Assembly: GCA_013360465.1 (NCBI GenBank)
Contig: JABWBO010000005.1
Span: 62,001-126,000 of the forward strand
Source: Anaerolineae bacterium
GTDB lineage: Bacteria > Chloroflexota > Anaerolineae > Aggregatilineales > Phototrophicaceae
DNA: 64,000 nt
Reading direction: 5' to 3'
Shown: piece by piece, positions 18,612 through 28,180 of the stretch
Layout of the letters: each line of letters starts with the position of its first letter
Numbering within the stretch: the stretch's first letter is position 1
The notes under the pieces: generated by a model
Databases searched by the model: none
What the model saw: the letters and a program-made list of their open reading frames with translations, nothing else
What the model was told of the DNA's origin: nothing
Translations under genes and position numbers: made by a program

Positions 18612-19672
18612 GGCGTGTAGAGTTCCTCGGCGGCGCAGTCGGTGCAGATCACCGTCTCGACGGCTTCGCCGTTCGCCTGCGCGGCGAACCAGTCGCGGAA
18701 GCGCACACCGTTGACCTGCATGGTGTAGAACAGGTCGAAGGCGAGGATGGTGTGGGTATCGCCCCACGCCAGGTAGGAGCGGTAGTTCGGCAGCGTGTTG
18801 AGCGTCTCCAGGTGGCTCTGCGCGCCAGCCGCCCACGTCTCCGCCGCGCCGCCCATGAAGCCGTAGAAGCCGATCTGCACCTGATCGGCGGCGGAGCTGT
18901 ATTCGGCAAAGGCGGCGTTCGGAAACATTTCAGCGGAAAGCTGATAGAGCGAGGCATTGAACTCTACCGCATTCGAGGGGTCGAGCGCTGCGCCTTCCGC
19001 CAGGTTCGCTTCCATATTCCAGGTACTCAGCCCTTCCCAACCGGGCGGGATCACCCCCAAGCCGGCGTCGCCGAGGACGAACGCCTGCGCTTCGGGGTAA
19101 TGCTGCAAGATCGCCGGGGTGTGGTAGATCGCGCCATATGCCCCGGCGCTGCTGCCGGAGATCACGATCCGCTCCGGGACGGGGTAGTTGGCGTAAACCC
19201 AGTCGAGGACGGCTTGGGCATTGGCTGCGCCGTTATAGGCGATCTGCACCGCGTCCGCACCTTCTCCGAAGATGTCAGAGGCTTGCCCGGTGTGAACGTC
19301 CGCCGAACAGTAGGTGATCACGGCGACGCTGTAGTCGGCGAGTGGGTTTTCCGGGTTGGCGAAGTCGAAGACCCCTTCGTATTCATCGATCTCGCCGGCT
19401 TCGGTGGTCGGCTTGAAGGTACCCGCCAGCCGGCAGGTGAAGTTGTCCCAGCAGGCGCCGCCGCCTTGGAAGTAGATCAGGAGTTTCTCCGGGCTTCCGG
19501 GGCGCGCGGCGAAGGTGTAAGGTGTGCCGCGCGCGCAGGTCGCCCCTTCGACCGTCAGGTAATTCAGCCCATCGGTCAGATCATCGGCGGGGGGGAGATC
19601 GCCCTGAGCCGCGACGTCCACGACGCAGACCAACAGGATGAGGATGAGAGTGCCGAGGAGTCGTGTTCGCAT
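18608..19672 (-). CDS. Pectinacetylesterase-family secreted hydrolase
   Basis: Signal peptide; 'CARGTPYTFAARPGSPEKLLIYFQGGGACWDNFTC', 'VISGSSAGAYGAIYH'. Confidence 0.82.
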   Translation of the reverse strand: MRTRLLGTLILILLVCVVDVAAQGDLPPADDLTDGLNYLTVEGATCARGTPYTFAARPGSPEKLLIYFQGGGACWDNFTCRLAGTFKPTTEAGEIDEYEGVFDFANPENPLADYSVAVITYCSADVHTGQASDIFGEGADAVQIAYNGAANAQAVLDWVYANYPVPERIVISGSSAGAYGAIYHTPAILQHYPEAQAFVLGDAGLGVIPPGWEGLSTWNMEANLAEGAALDPSNAVEFNASLYQLSAEMFPNAAFAEYSSAADQVQIGFYGFMGGAAETWAAGAQSHLETLNTLPNYRSYLAWGDTHTILAFDLFYTMQVNGVRFRDWFAAQANGEAVETVICTDCAAEELYTP

Positions 19673-19702
19673 GATGAATATGCTCCGATTATGTGAAAAG
19701 AC

Positions 19703-19734
19703 GCGCTCCTGTCTCTTTCGAGAGACAGGAGCGC
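19703..19734 (-). terminator. Rho-independent-like terminator of the downstream-reading PBP gene
   Basis: 14-bp perfect stem GCGCTCCTGTCTCT / AGAGACAGGAGCGC, 4-nt loop; followed on minus strand by 'gtcTTTTcac'. Confidence 0.75.
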
Positions 19735-19742
19735 AGGGTCGC

Positions 19743-22700
19743 CTAGTTGATGTCGATGGTCGGGGTCGGCGCGAGCGTGGACAGCGACCCCATCGGCACG
19801 AAGCCGGAGGTTACCGTCGGCAGCGCCTGCGCGTTGAAGGGGATCGGCGTGGCGTTCGGGTCAAAGGTCGGGAAGACCAGCGTCGGCATCGGCACCGTCG
19901 GTGTCGGGGTCGGCTGGTTGTTCAAGCCGACGTTGACCGTCCGGTAGGCATAGCCGTTGTTGGTCCCCTGGGCATAGAGCCGCAGGGTGTAGGCTCCGTT
20001 CTGGCGGGTGGTCGTGTCCCAGGTCAGGAGCGCGCCGCCGGGCTGCTGCGCCGCGAACGGTCCGCCGATCAGTTCCCAGTTGTTGGGTGCGGTCGCCGGC
20101 GCGATCTCCAGGCGGAAGCTCTGGAAGTTGGGCGCGGTGACGATGCCCTGAATCGACACCTGCCCGGTGATCTGCTGCCCTTCGCTGATGTTCGTGAAGC
20201 GAATCTGCGGGTTAACGGTGTTCTGGTTGCATTCCTGGGTCGGCGCAGCCGAAAGATTGGTCGGCAAGCCGAGCGACTGGAGCCAGGACTGTCCCGATGA
20301 GGTTTGCAGCCAGGCGACCGCCGAAGCATCGTCGATATTGGCGAAGGTCTGCGTTTCGCGGTTGTCCGGGCAGAATTGATTGGCGCGCAAGCCGGACCAG
20401 GTATCGACGGCGGCAGTCTGCACGAAGGACTGCGAAGCGGCGAGCGGCGGCGAATTAGCGATGAAGTATTCGGTGCGCACGCTGCGGCAGCCGGGCGTCA
20501 CGTTGTTCTGGTCGTAGACCGTCCCGGTTTCGACGCAGATCTGCTGCTGGACGATGCCCTGCGGCGGCGTGAAACCGCCGGGCTGAGTCCCCGCCAGCGC
20601 CGCCGACATGACCGCGTTCCAGATCGGCGCAGCTGCCAGCCCGCTGGTGTTGAAGGTCGCGCCGTTGTCGTGCCGTCCGATCCACACGCCGACGACCATC
20701 GTGCGGCTGAAACCGAGCGTCCACAGATCGCGGTTGTCGTTGCTGGTCCCGGTCTTGGCGGCAACCTGCCCGCCGTAGCCGTTGATGTTGAGCGCCGAGT
20801 TCGCCCCGAACGCCGCCGAGCGCGCCTCGTTATCGCTCAGGATATTTTGCAGCAGGAAGGCGATCTGCGGCTGCACCACCTGAAGCTGTGACGCTTCGAG
20901 AGTCTGCGGCAGGGCGACGTTCTGACCGTCGGCGGTGCTGATCGAGGTGATGGCATACAGGGGCGCGCGGACGCCGTTGTTCGCCAGCGTGCCGTAAACC
21001 TGCACCATGTCGTACAGGCGCACTTCGTTCGCACCCAAGCCGCTCGCCAGGCTGAAGGTGGCATCCGGCAGGAAGCGCAGCCCCATCCGCTCCGCCGTCT
21101 CACGGAATTTGTCGTTGCCGATGAAGGCGTAGGTTTTGACGGCGGGGATGTTGTAGCTGTTGGCGAGGGCGTAGCGGAGCGCCGTCGGACCGTGGAAGCT
21201 GCGGTCATAGTTGACGGGCGAGTAGGGCGGGTTGCCTTCGTAGGTGACCGGCACATCCCAGAGGATGGTCGCCGGCGTATAGTAGGCGCGCGTCCCGTTT
21301 CGGTCGATTCCTTCCAGTGCCGCCGTGTAGACCACCGGCTTGATCGACGAGCCGGGCTGCTGCCAGGTGAAGACGTTGTTGACCTGACCGGCGATGGTCT
21401 CATCGTTGAAATTCGGGCTGCCGACCATCGACAGGATCGCCCCGGTGCGGGGGTCGGTGACCATGACCGCGCCGGTGTTGATGCCGTTGGTCGAAAGGTT
21501 ATTGACCTGCTGGCGCAGCGCCGACTCTGCCACCTGCTGAAGTCCCGGAATCAGCGTGGTGCGAATCTCGAATCCGCGCCGGAACATCTCGCTGGTTCCG
21601 AAATCCGTCTCGACGCGCTGCTGGATGTAGTTAACGAAATGCGGGTAGTTGATGCGCTGCTGGCGCGGGAGATACTGCGCCGTCTCGACTCTCGCCTTCT
21701 GCAGGATGATCTGCGGCGAGGTGATCAGCTCCTGGCTGATGCAGAAGGGCTGGCTGTCATAAGGGGCATGCTGGAATTGCAGGCAGCCGACGGTTGCCTG
21801 CTGGCGAAGTACTTCGTTCATGCGGACGAAGGCTGCTTCGCGGTTGATGACCGGGTCATAGCGGGCGGGCGCTTGCAGCAGCCCGGCGATCAGCGCCGAT
21901 TCGGCGAGGTTGAGATCGGCTGCGCCATGCTTGTAGTAGAACTGGGCTGCTGCTTCGATGCCGTAGGATTGATTGCCGAAGAAGAACTCATTCATGTAGA
22001 GTTCGAGAATGAAGTTCTTGTCGTACTGCCGGGCGATCTCGGCGGCGACGACGATTTCCTGGAGCTTCCGCTGAGCCGTGACCGTCGTATCCTGAAGGAT
22101 CAGGCTGCGGGCGAGCTGCTGAGTGATCGTACTCGCGCCGGATTCAATGCCGCCTGCGGAGAGATTCTGGATGAAGGCGCGACCGATGGCGACAACATCG
22201 AAACCGGGGTCTTCGAAGAAGCGTTCATTTTCAATCGAGACCACCGCGTGGATGATCTCCGGCGACATCTGCGAGAGCGGAATCTTGGTGCGCGCGCCGC
22301 CCTGGGCGCTGGTCAGTTCGGCGATCAGGCTGCCATCGGCGGCGAGGATGCGCGCCGTCTGGAACTGCGGCTGGTAGTTTGCCAGCGCGACGATGGCGCT
22401 GCGGTAAGGGTCGGCGAGGCTGTTGTAGTACAGGACCGCGCCGATCACCAGGATGGTTCCGATGACGAAGATCAGCCCGGCGGCGAGGGCGGCGACGATG
22501 GCGATGGTGCGGGCGGTGTTCTGGCGCTGGCGCTCGACGGCGCGCTGATACAGGTTGGCGTCGGGGATGACCGGCGCCTGCACCGGAGCCGCGACGCTGT
22601 CGTACTGTGGCACATAAGGCGCAGCGGGCACTGTCACTTCAGTGTAGGCGCGCCCCGGAACGGTCGCCCCAAGATCGACCGGCTGAGCGGGCGTCGTCGC

Positions 22701-23897
22701 CTGGTCGGCATTAAGGAAGATGCCGCCGGTTCCGGGGATGGTCGCCTCCGGGTCCTGAATCGGGACCTGGCGCGGAACCCAGGCGTCGTCGGTGATGGTC
22801 GTCGTCGGCATCGTCTGATCGCCGTCGAAGACCGGCGCGGCTGCCGCGCCGCCCGCTTCTTTTTCCAGCACCGCCGGGGTAGAGGGAATCCACTGTCCAT
22901 TTTCGTACTTGTACCAGCGGTCGGATTCGGTGCCGAGCATCCAGTAGACGCGCGCGTCGTCCAGGACCATCGCCTGACGCAGGCTCTGCTCGAAGCTGGC
23001 GCGGTCGATCTGCCCCACCTGAAGCTGACGCCGTAGGTCGCGCACCCGCGCTTCCGTCTCGTGAAACTTCTGCGCCAGGGCGCGCTCGTCGGCGGTCAGC
23101 CCACCGCTTAACGCCGGCGAGATCGGCGAAGGCTGCGCCGGGGCAGGTTCCGCTGTGCCGCCGGTCCCTTGCAGACGGGCGAGCTGCTGGCGGGCGTACT
23201 CCGCTGCATCGACCTGTCCGCCGGCGCTGGGGGCAGGTTCTGCCGGGGTCTGCGCGCCCGCGCCGGTAGCTTCCAGCGCCGCCTCCAGGCTCGCGCTCGC
23301 GTCCGCTGCGCTCTTTTGAAGCATTTCCAGCTGTCGGCGCGCATAGGCGGCGGGATCAGAGGCATCGAATTCATCGGTCGCGCCGCTGATACGCGCGCCG
23401 GCGTCGGTCTGTGTCTCTTCGTGAACTGCACCGCCGCTCGCCGCGTCCGCCAGGCTCGCCAGAGCGATCAGCTCGCTCATGCTGAAACTGTCGTCTTCCT
23501 CGTCATCGTCCATGAGTTCGAGGATCGCCGCTGCCCGCTGCGAGTCGCTCAGCGCCGCCGGAGCGGCTGCAGGCGGCGGGCTGCTCTGAGACTCAACCTC
23601 GAAAGGCAGCAGGGATTCTTCGGCTTCGGCAGGCTGCTCAACAGGCGGCGCTGACTCTTCCGCCGGGATGGCGATCTCGTCCTCCGGGGTGTACTTGGTG
23701 TCCTCCGGTTTGGGCAAATGCCACGCTCCCCGCGTCTCCGGCTCGACCGAAAGATCGCGCGGCAGTGACGATGTGCGCCAGGCGCTCTGCGGTTCGGGCT
23801 GCTCCGGTACGCTGGTGCGACCAGTTTTGTCGGGGACGTGCCAGCCGGAACGGCGTTCTGCGCCTTCTGAATTTCTGTCGTTCGGGCGGTCGGACAT
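19743..23897 (-). CDS. Class A penicillin-binding protein (transglycosylase/transpeptidase) with ~480-aa N-terminal cytoplasmic extension
   Basis: 'ERFFEDPGFDVVAIGRAFIQNLSAGGIESGASTITQQLARSL' (GT51), 'QQPGSSIKPVVYTAAL', 'AAKTGTSNDNRDLWTLGFS' (KTG). Confidence 0.92.
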   Translation of the reverse strand: MSDRPNDRNSEGAERRSGWHVPDKTGRTSVPEQPEPQSAWRTSSLPRDLSVEPETRGAWHLPKPEDTKYTPEDEIAIPAEESAPPVEQPAEAEESLLPFEVESQSSPPPAAAPAALSDSQRAAAILELMDDDEEDDSFSMSELIALASLADAASGGAVHEETQTDAGARISGATDEFDASDPAAYARRQLEMLQKSAADASASLEAALEATGAGAQTPAEPAPSAGGQVDAAEYARQQLARLQGTGGTAEPAPAQPSPISPALSGGLTADERALAQKFHETEARVRDLRRQLQVGQIDRASFEQSLRQAMVLDDARVYWMLGTESDRWYKYENGQWIPSTPAVLEKEAGGAAAAPVFDGDQTMPTTTITDDAWVPRQVPIQDPEATIPGTGGIFLNADQATTPAQPVDLGATVPGRAYTEVTVPAAPYVPQYDSVAAPVQAPVIPDANLYQRAVERQRQNTARTIAIVAALAAGLIFVIGTILVIGAVLYYNSLADPYRSAIVALANYQPQFQTARILAADGSLIAELTSAQGGARTKIPLSQMSPEIIHAVVSIENERFFEDPGFDVVAIGRAFIQNLSAGGIESGASTITQQLARSLILQDTTVTAQRKLQEIVVAAEIARQYDKNFILELYMNEFFFGNQSYGIEAAAQFYYKHGAADLNLAESALIAGLLQAPARYDPVINREAAFVRMNEVLRQQATVGCLQFQHAPYDSQPFCISQELITSPQIILQKARVETAQYLPRQQRINYPHFVNYIQQRVETDFGTSEMFRRGFEIRTTLIPGLQQVAESALRQQVNNLSTNGINTGAVMVTDPRTGAILSMVGSPNFNDETIAGQVNNVFTWQQPGSSIKPVVYTAALEGIDRNGTRAYYTPATILWDVPVTYEGNPPYSPVNYDRSFHGPTALRYALANSYNIPAVKTYAFIGNDKFRETAERMGLRFLPDATFSLASGLGANEVRLYDMVQVYGTLANNGVRAPLYAITSISTADGQNVALPQTLEASQLQVVQPQIAFLLQNILSDNEARSAAFGANSALNINGYGGQVAAKTGTSNDNRDLWTLGFSRTMVVGVWIGRHDNGATFNTSGLAAAPIWNAVMSAALAGTQPGGFTPPQGIVQQQICVETGTVYDQNNVTPGCRSVRTEYFIANSPPLAASQSFVQTAAVDTWSGLRANQFCPDNRETQTFANIDDASAVAWLQTSSGQSWLQSLGLPTNLSAAPTQECNQNTVNPQIRFTNISEGQQITGQVSIQGIVTAPNFQSFRLEIAPATAPNNWELIGGPFAAQQPGGALLTWDTTTRQNGAYTLRLYAQGTNNGYAYRTVNVGLNNQPTPTPTVPMPTLVFPTFDPNATPIPFNAQALPTVTSGFVPMGSLSTLAPTPTIDIN

Positions 23898-24081
23898 TGC
23901 CGTTTCCCTTCAGTCTGCAAGTGTTTGCAAAGGGTTAGAAGAACGATGTACCGGCATTATAGCGCAAATCGCCCTGTGCCGCCGCGACTCCTGACGGTCA
24001 CGGACGCACAGCAGGGCTGCCCTTCAGCGACAGCATGGGCAGGATGTTGTTAAGGAGAGAAAGGGGGAGAGCGGTGGACGG

Positions 24082-25011
24082 CTAGTTTTCGGACGAGCCC
24101 GGCATGGTCTCATCCTCGCCTCCTTCAAGCGGATCAAGCTTGGTCTGATCGGCGGCGTTCTTCAGGACGAGCGTATCATCGACGCTGAGGTCGAGCGATT
24201 GCAGCTCAATGGTCGCCCGCTCCGCCAGACCGATCTCCGCGCCGATCACCACCACACTGATGTTGTCTTCTCCGCCGCGCTCGTTTGCCAGGGCGATCAG
24301 CTTATCGCAGCATGTGCTGGGATCACCCTCTTCGCTGGCGATGGCGGCGATCTCCATTGATTTGACGTGGTGGGTCAGACCGTCGGAACACATGACGATG
24401 CGGTCGCCGTAGCGCAGGCGGATCTCGTAGATGTCGATGTCGATATCTTCGTTTTGACCGAGCGCCCGGTAGAGGACATTGCGCATCGGGTGTTCTTCCG
24501 CCTGCTCCTGGGTCAGGTGTCCGGCGGCGACCAGCGCCTCGACGAAGCTGTGATCGGCGGTGATCTGGTTGATGCGCTTGCTGCGCGAATCGATCAGGTA
24601 AGCGCGGCTGTCGCCCACATGAGCGATGAGCGCGCGGTTGGGGCGGGCGAAGGTCACGGTCATGGTCGTGCCCATGCCGCGCAGTTCGGGGTCATCGGTG
24701 GCGCGGCGCAGGATGCTGGCGTTCGCTTTGCGTATGGCATCGAGGATGATGCTGACGATCTGCTCGTCGGGGCGTTCGTCCAGCACGTGACTGTCGGTCT
24801 GATAGGTGTTGAGCATCGTCTGAATCGCATCCACCGCGATCTGACTCGCCTGCTCCCCGGCAGCTGCGCCGCCCATGCCGTCGGCGACCACGGCGATCAC
24901 ATACCCATCCTGCTGCCAGAGCTGCACGTTGTCTTCATTGTTTTCGCGAACTCGCCCGATGCTGGTGCAGGCTGCGCTGCGAAGACGCCCCATGTGATCC
25001 GAACCGCCCAT
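24082..25011 (-). CDS. PP2C-family Ser/Thr protein phosphatase
   Basis: 'SIGRVRENNEDNV…VVADGMGGAAAGEQAS', 'HVGDSRAYLI', 'MCSDGLT', 'GGEDNISVVVI'. Confidence 0.92.
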   Translation of the reverse strand: MGGSDHMGRLRSAACTSIGRVRENNEDNVQLWQQDGYVIAVVADGMGGAAAGEQASQIAVDAIQTMLNTYQTDSHVLDERPDEQIVSIILDAIRKANASILRRATDDPELRGMGTTMTVTFARPNRALIAHVGDSRAYLIDSRSKRINQITADHSFVEALVAAGHLTQEQAEEHPMRNVLYRALGQNEDIDIDIYEIRLRYGDRIVMCSDGLTHHVKSMEIAAIASEEGDPSTCCDKLIALANERGGEDNISVVVIGAEIGLAERATIELQSLDLSVDDTLVLKNAADQTKLDPLEGGEDETMPGSSEN

Positions 25012-25241
25012 GCGAAGCTCCCGATGACGAACAACCTTAGTTCAATTCTATCTAGGGCGCATGTCTAAGCAAGCGAATCGCGCCACTATTTGAAAATTGG
25101 ACGATGCACCTCATGCAGCCATGCCCTTTATATCCTACACCAAAACGCGCGGCGGCGGTGAAGCGCACTGTGCGTCGTCCTTTGCCATATGGTAGAGTTA
25201 ACGCTTAGATTGCCATAATCAGGCGGGCGGTTTTCGCGCGG

Positions 25242-26366
25242 ATGACACAACTAGCAGACCTCTATCGGATAGACAACTTCATCGACACTTTCGCGCTGGG
25301 GCACTACGCGCGTGTGCTGGAAGCGCAGGACCGGCGCAAGGGCGGCACAGTTGCCTTCAAGGTCCTGCGACCGGAACATATGAGCGGCACAAGCGAACCC
25401 CGCTGGGAATATCGCGCCTTCATCGCGGAAGCCGATCTCCTTATGCGGTTGGTAGACAGCCCTCACGTGGTGAATCTGATCGACTGCGGATTTCTGGAAG
25501 CGCCGGGCGAAGCGCCGGTCGGCGGACGGATCGAGTCGCTGGGGGTTGATATCCTCGCCTTCGCGCGCGGCATGGATGCCATGTTCGCGCGGGGGTGGCG
25601 TCCCTATCTGGCGCTGGAGAATCTGCCGCGCGCCGACAACCTCTACTATCAGATGCGCCCCGACAAGCCGAATCTGAGGCTGCGTATGCCGACCGAAGAA
25701 GGTCTGGCGCTGGCGCTGCAATTTGCCGAGACGCTGCGCATGGCGCACCGGCAGTCCATCGTCTATCTCGATCATAAGCTGGAACATCTCTACTGGGATG
25801 GCATTCATCTGCGCATCATCGACCTGAACAGTTCGCGCCTCCTCACCGGCAGCGACCGCGCCAACGAGCGGACCTTCGCCGTCGATATTCACAATTTGTG
25901 CGTCGGCATCCTGTATCCGATGTTCACCGGGCTTTCGCCGCAGAAGACGGCGCTGCGCCCTCAGCCCGGCAGCCTGTCAGATGTCGAGGCGCGTTATCAG
26001 GACGTGACGACGCTCGATTTCGGCGTCGAGCCGACCCTGAGCCAGGAGCTTCAGGCGCTGCTTCAGCGCGGCGCGGCAATCGACATCCCCAACATCGACA
26101 CCTTCATCGACGGACTGCATTCGGTCGCCTGTCTGCACGGGTGGGATTTCCCCAAGCATTACACCAGCCCCGCCAGCCGGGATGTGCGCACCCAGATGCG
26201 CGCCGGGATCGCCCGCGTCCGCAAAGGGCAGACGTACCTCCGCGAAGCGCGCGATCTCTTCCGCGAAGCCGCAATCCAGGACGGAATCTCCGAAGACTTA
26301 GAGGGAGAACTGCGCCGCCTTGTCAAAGCCGTCAATGACATGCTGCAAAACCGTGTCATTCCGTGA
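25242..26366 (+). CDS. Protein kinase-like protein (atypical/degenerate motifs)
   Basis: 'VAFKVL' (Lys), 'AEADLLMRLVDSPHVVNLIDCG', 'YLDHKLEHLYWDGIHLRIIDLNSSRL' in place of HRDxKxxN…DFG. Confidence 0.7.
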   Translation: MTQLADLYRIDNFIDTFALGHYARVLEAQDRRKGGTVAFKVLRPEHMSGTSEPRWEYRAFIAEADLLMRLVDSPHVVNLIDCGFLEAPGEAPVGGRIESLGVDILAFARGMDAMFARGWRPYLALENLPRADNLYYQMRPDKPNLRLRMPTEEGLALALQFAETLRMAHRQSIVYLDHKLEHLYWDGIHLRIIDLNSSRLLTGSDRANERTFAVDIHNLCVGILYPMFTGLSPQKTALRPQPGSLSDVEARYQDVTTLDFGVEPTLSQELQALLQRGAAIDIPNIDTFIDGLHSVACLHGWDFPKHYTSPASRDVRTQMRAGIARVRKGQTYLREARDLFREAAIQDGISEDLEGELRRLVKAVNDMLQNRVIP

Positions 26367-28089
26367 TCGCCTTCGCATCACGCTGCTGGTCGTCATCCTA
26401 AGCCTGCTCGCCGCCTGCACGTCGGCGGAGGAGTCGCCTGTTCCGACGCGGGCGGTGCTGCCTTCCATCACCCCCGACATCGCCGCTGTTTCGCTCAGCG
26501 CGGTCAGGACTGTCGAAGCGACAGCCGGCACAACGGCGACCTCCACACTTCCTGTGACGGTTCCGCCCGCTGCGTCGCCGACTCCGCCGCTCCCCTCTTT
26601 GACGGCGACGGACACCCCGTTCACTGCCGCGCCGACTTCTGTGCCGACCACGCGCCTCATTGTATCGCCGACACCGTCGTCCCCGGCGACCACTACGTCC
26701 CCGGCGGCTTCAGCCACGCCGCCGCCTGAAACCGCGACGCCGGTTCCGACGCGCGAGGTTCGCCCGATCGGCGCGGCAGGCTTTCCCACACCGCTGATCA
26801 CCGCGATTCGTCTGGAGACGGCGACGCCCACGCCATCAGCGACACCGCAGGAATCGCCCACGCCTTCGACGACGCCGTTCCCCACGCCTATCGGTGAGGC
26901 GTCGGTCACCACCGCCAGCCAGCAGGTGGTCAATCTGATGCAGGAGCCGTCGCACACCGCCACGATCATCCGCGCTGTCGCCAGCGGCGAGAACATGTTC
27001 CTGATCGGGCGCGCCTGGAACAACGAGTGGTATCAGGTCCGGCTGATGGACGGCGTCGAGGGCTGGATCTACGCGCTCTACCTCGTCGTCTGGATCGACA
27101 CCAGCCGCCTGATCGTGACTCACCTCGAACCGACGCGCCCGCCGGTGGCGATGGTCGGGTCGTTCGCGCTGGGCGGGCATGTCATGAACCTCAACGAGGA
27201 TGCTTTCGGGACCATGCATCAGGCAGGCATGACCTGGCTGAAGGTGCAGCACCGCTATCATCATGGCGAACGCGGCTCTGCCGTCGCGTCGATGGTCAAT
27301 GCCGCGCACCGTGCCGGGTTCCGTATCCTGCTCGGCGTGGTCGGGGAGCGTGGGCAGCTCGCCAGCATCCCCAACTATCACGCGGCATTCGCCGACTTCG
27401 TGGCAGGGGCAGCGCTGGCAGGGGCGGATGCCATCGAAATCTGGAACGAGCCGAACATCGACCGCGAGTGGCCCCGGGGCTTCATTCACGGCGGCAACTA
27501 CACCGACCTGCTGCGCGTCTCCTATAACGCCATCAAGGCGGTCAGCCCGGCGACCATCGTGGTCAGCGCCGCGCCGGCTCCGACCGGGTTTTTCGGTCCG
27601 GCGGGCTGCGGCGACGGCGGCTGCAACGACGACATCTTCCTCAAACAGATGGCGTTCGCCGGGGCGCAGAATTTCCTGGACTGCGTGGGGCTGCACCACA
27701 ACGACGGCATCGTCTCGCCGACGCAGCGCACCGGCGATCCGCGCGGCGATCATCCCACCTACTTTCTGAGCGGCGTGATCAGCCGGGTTCCCTCGGAATT
27801 CAACAGCCGCCCGCTGTGCTTCACCGAGGTGGGCTATCTCTCGCCGGAAGGCTACGGAACGCTGCCGCCGAATTTCGCCTGGGCGGCGGGCACGAGTGTC
27901 GCCGAACATGCCCAGTGGCTCGGCGAGGCGGTGCAGGTGGCGCGGACGACGGGGCGGGTGCAGATGTTGATTGTCTGGAATATCGACTTCAACGTCTACA
28001 CTTATGAAGACCCGATGGCGGGCTACGCCATCCGCCGGCGCGACGGCGGGTGCCCGGCGTGCGCTGCGCTCGCCGCCGCGATACGCTAG
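26335..28089 (+). CDS. Lipoprotein: Thr/Pro linker + SH3-like domain + TIM-barrel glycosidase-like domain
   Basis: 'LLAACTSAEE' lipobox; 'VVNLMQEPSHTATIIRAVASGENMFLIGRAWNNEWYQV'; 'GADAIEIWNEPNIDREWPRG'. Confidence 0.72.
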   Translation: MTCCKTVSFRDRLRITLLVVILSLLAACTSAEESPVPTRAVLPSITPDIAAVSLSAVRTVEATAGTTATSTLPVTVPPAASPTPPLPSLTATDTPFTAAPTSVPTTRLIVSPTPSSPATTTSPAASATPPPETATPVPTREVRPIGAAGFPTPLITAIRLETATPTPSATPQESPTPSTTPFPTPIGEASVTTASQQVVNLMQEPSHTATIIRAVASGENMFLIGRAWNNEWYQVRLMDGVEGWIYALYLVVWIDTSRLIVTHLEPTRPPVAMVGSFALGGHVMNLNEDAFGTMHQAGMTWLKVQHRYHHGERGSAVASMVNAAHRAGFRILLGVVGERGQLASIPNYHAAFADFVAGAALAGADAIEIWNEPNIDREWPRGFIHGGNYTDLLRVSYNAIKAVSPATIVVSAAPAPTGFFGPAGCGDGGCNDDIFLKQMAFAGAQNFLDCVGLHHNDGIVSPTQRTGDPRGDHPTYFLSGVISRVPSEFNSRPLCFTEVGYLSPEGYGTLPPNFAWAAGTSVAEHAQWLGEAVQVARTTGRVQMLIVWNIDFNVYTYEDPMAGYAIRRRDGGCPACAALAAAIR

Positions 28090-28112
28090 GCGGCTGCCGT
28101 CACCCACTCATC

Positions 28113-28142
28113 TTGACACTGCCAGATCCTTAACCCTATAAT
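28113..28142 (+). promoter_or_regulatory. Consensus sigma-70 promoter TTGACA-N18-TATAAT
   Basis: TTGACA 28113-28118, TATAAT 28137-28142, upstream of znuA-like gene. Confidence 0.75.
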
Positions 28143-28157
28143 TGATACTCTGTATCA
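28143..28157. promoter_or_regulatory. Perfect 6-3-6 palindromic operator candidate TGATAC-TCT-GTATCA
   Basis: Immediately 3' of the -10 box, covering the expected transcription start. Confidence 0.65.
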
Positions 28158-28180
28158 TTTATGGCATTGGAGAACCCCAG

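Noticed and set aside
21192-23036. 614-aa plus-strand ORF antisense to the PBP gene
   Set aside because: Shadow ORF; the opposite strand encodes a clear PBP
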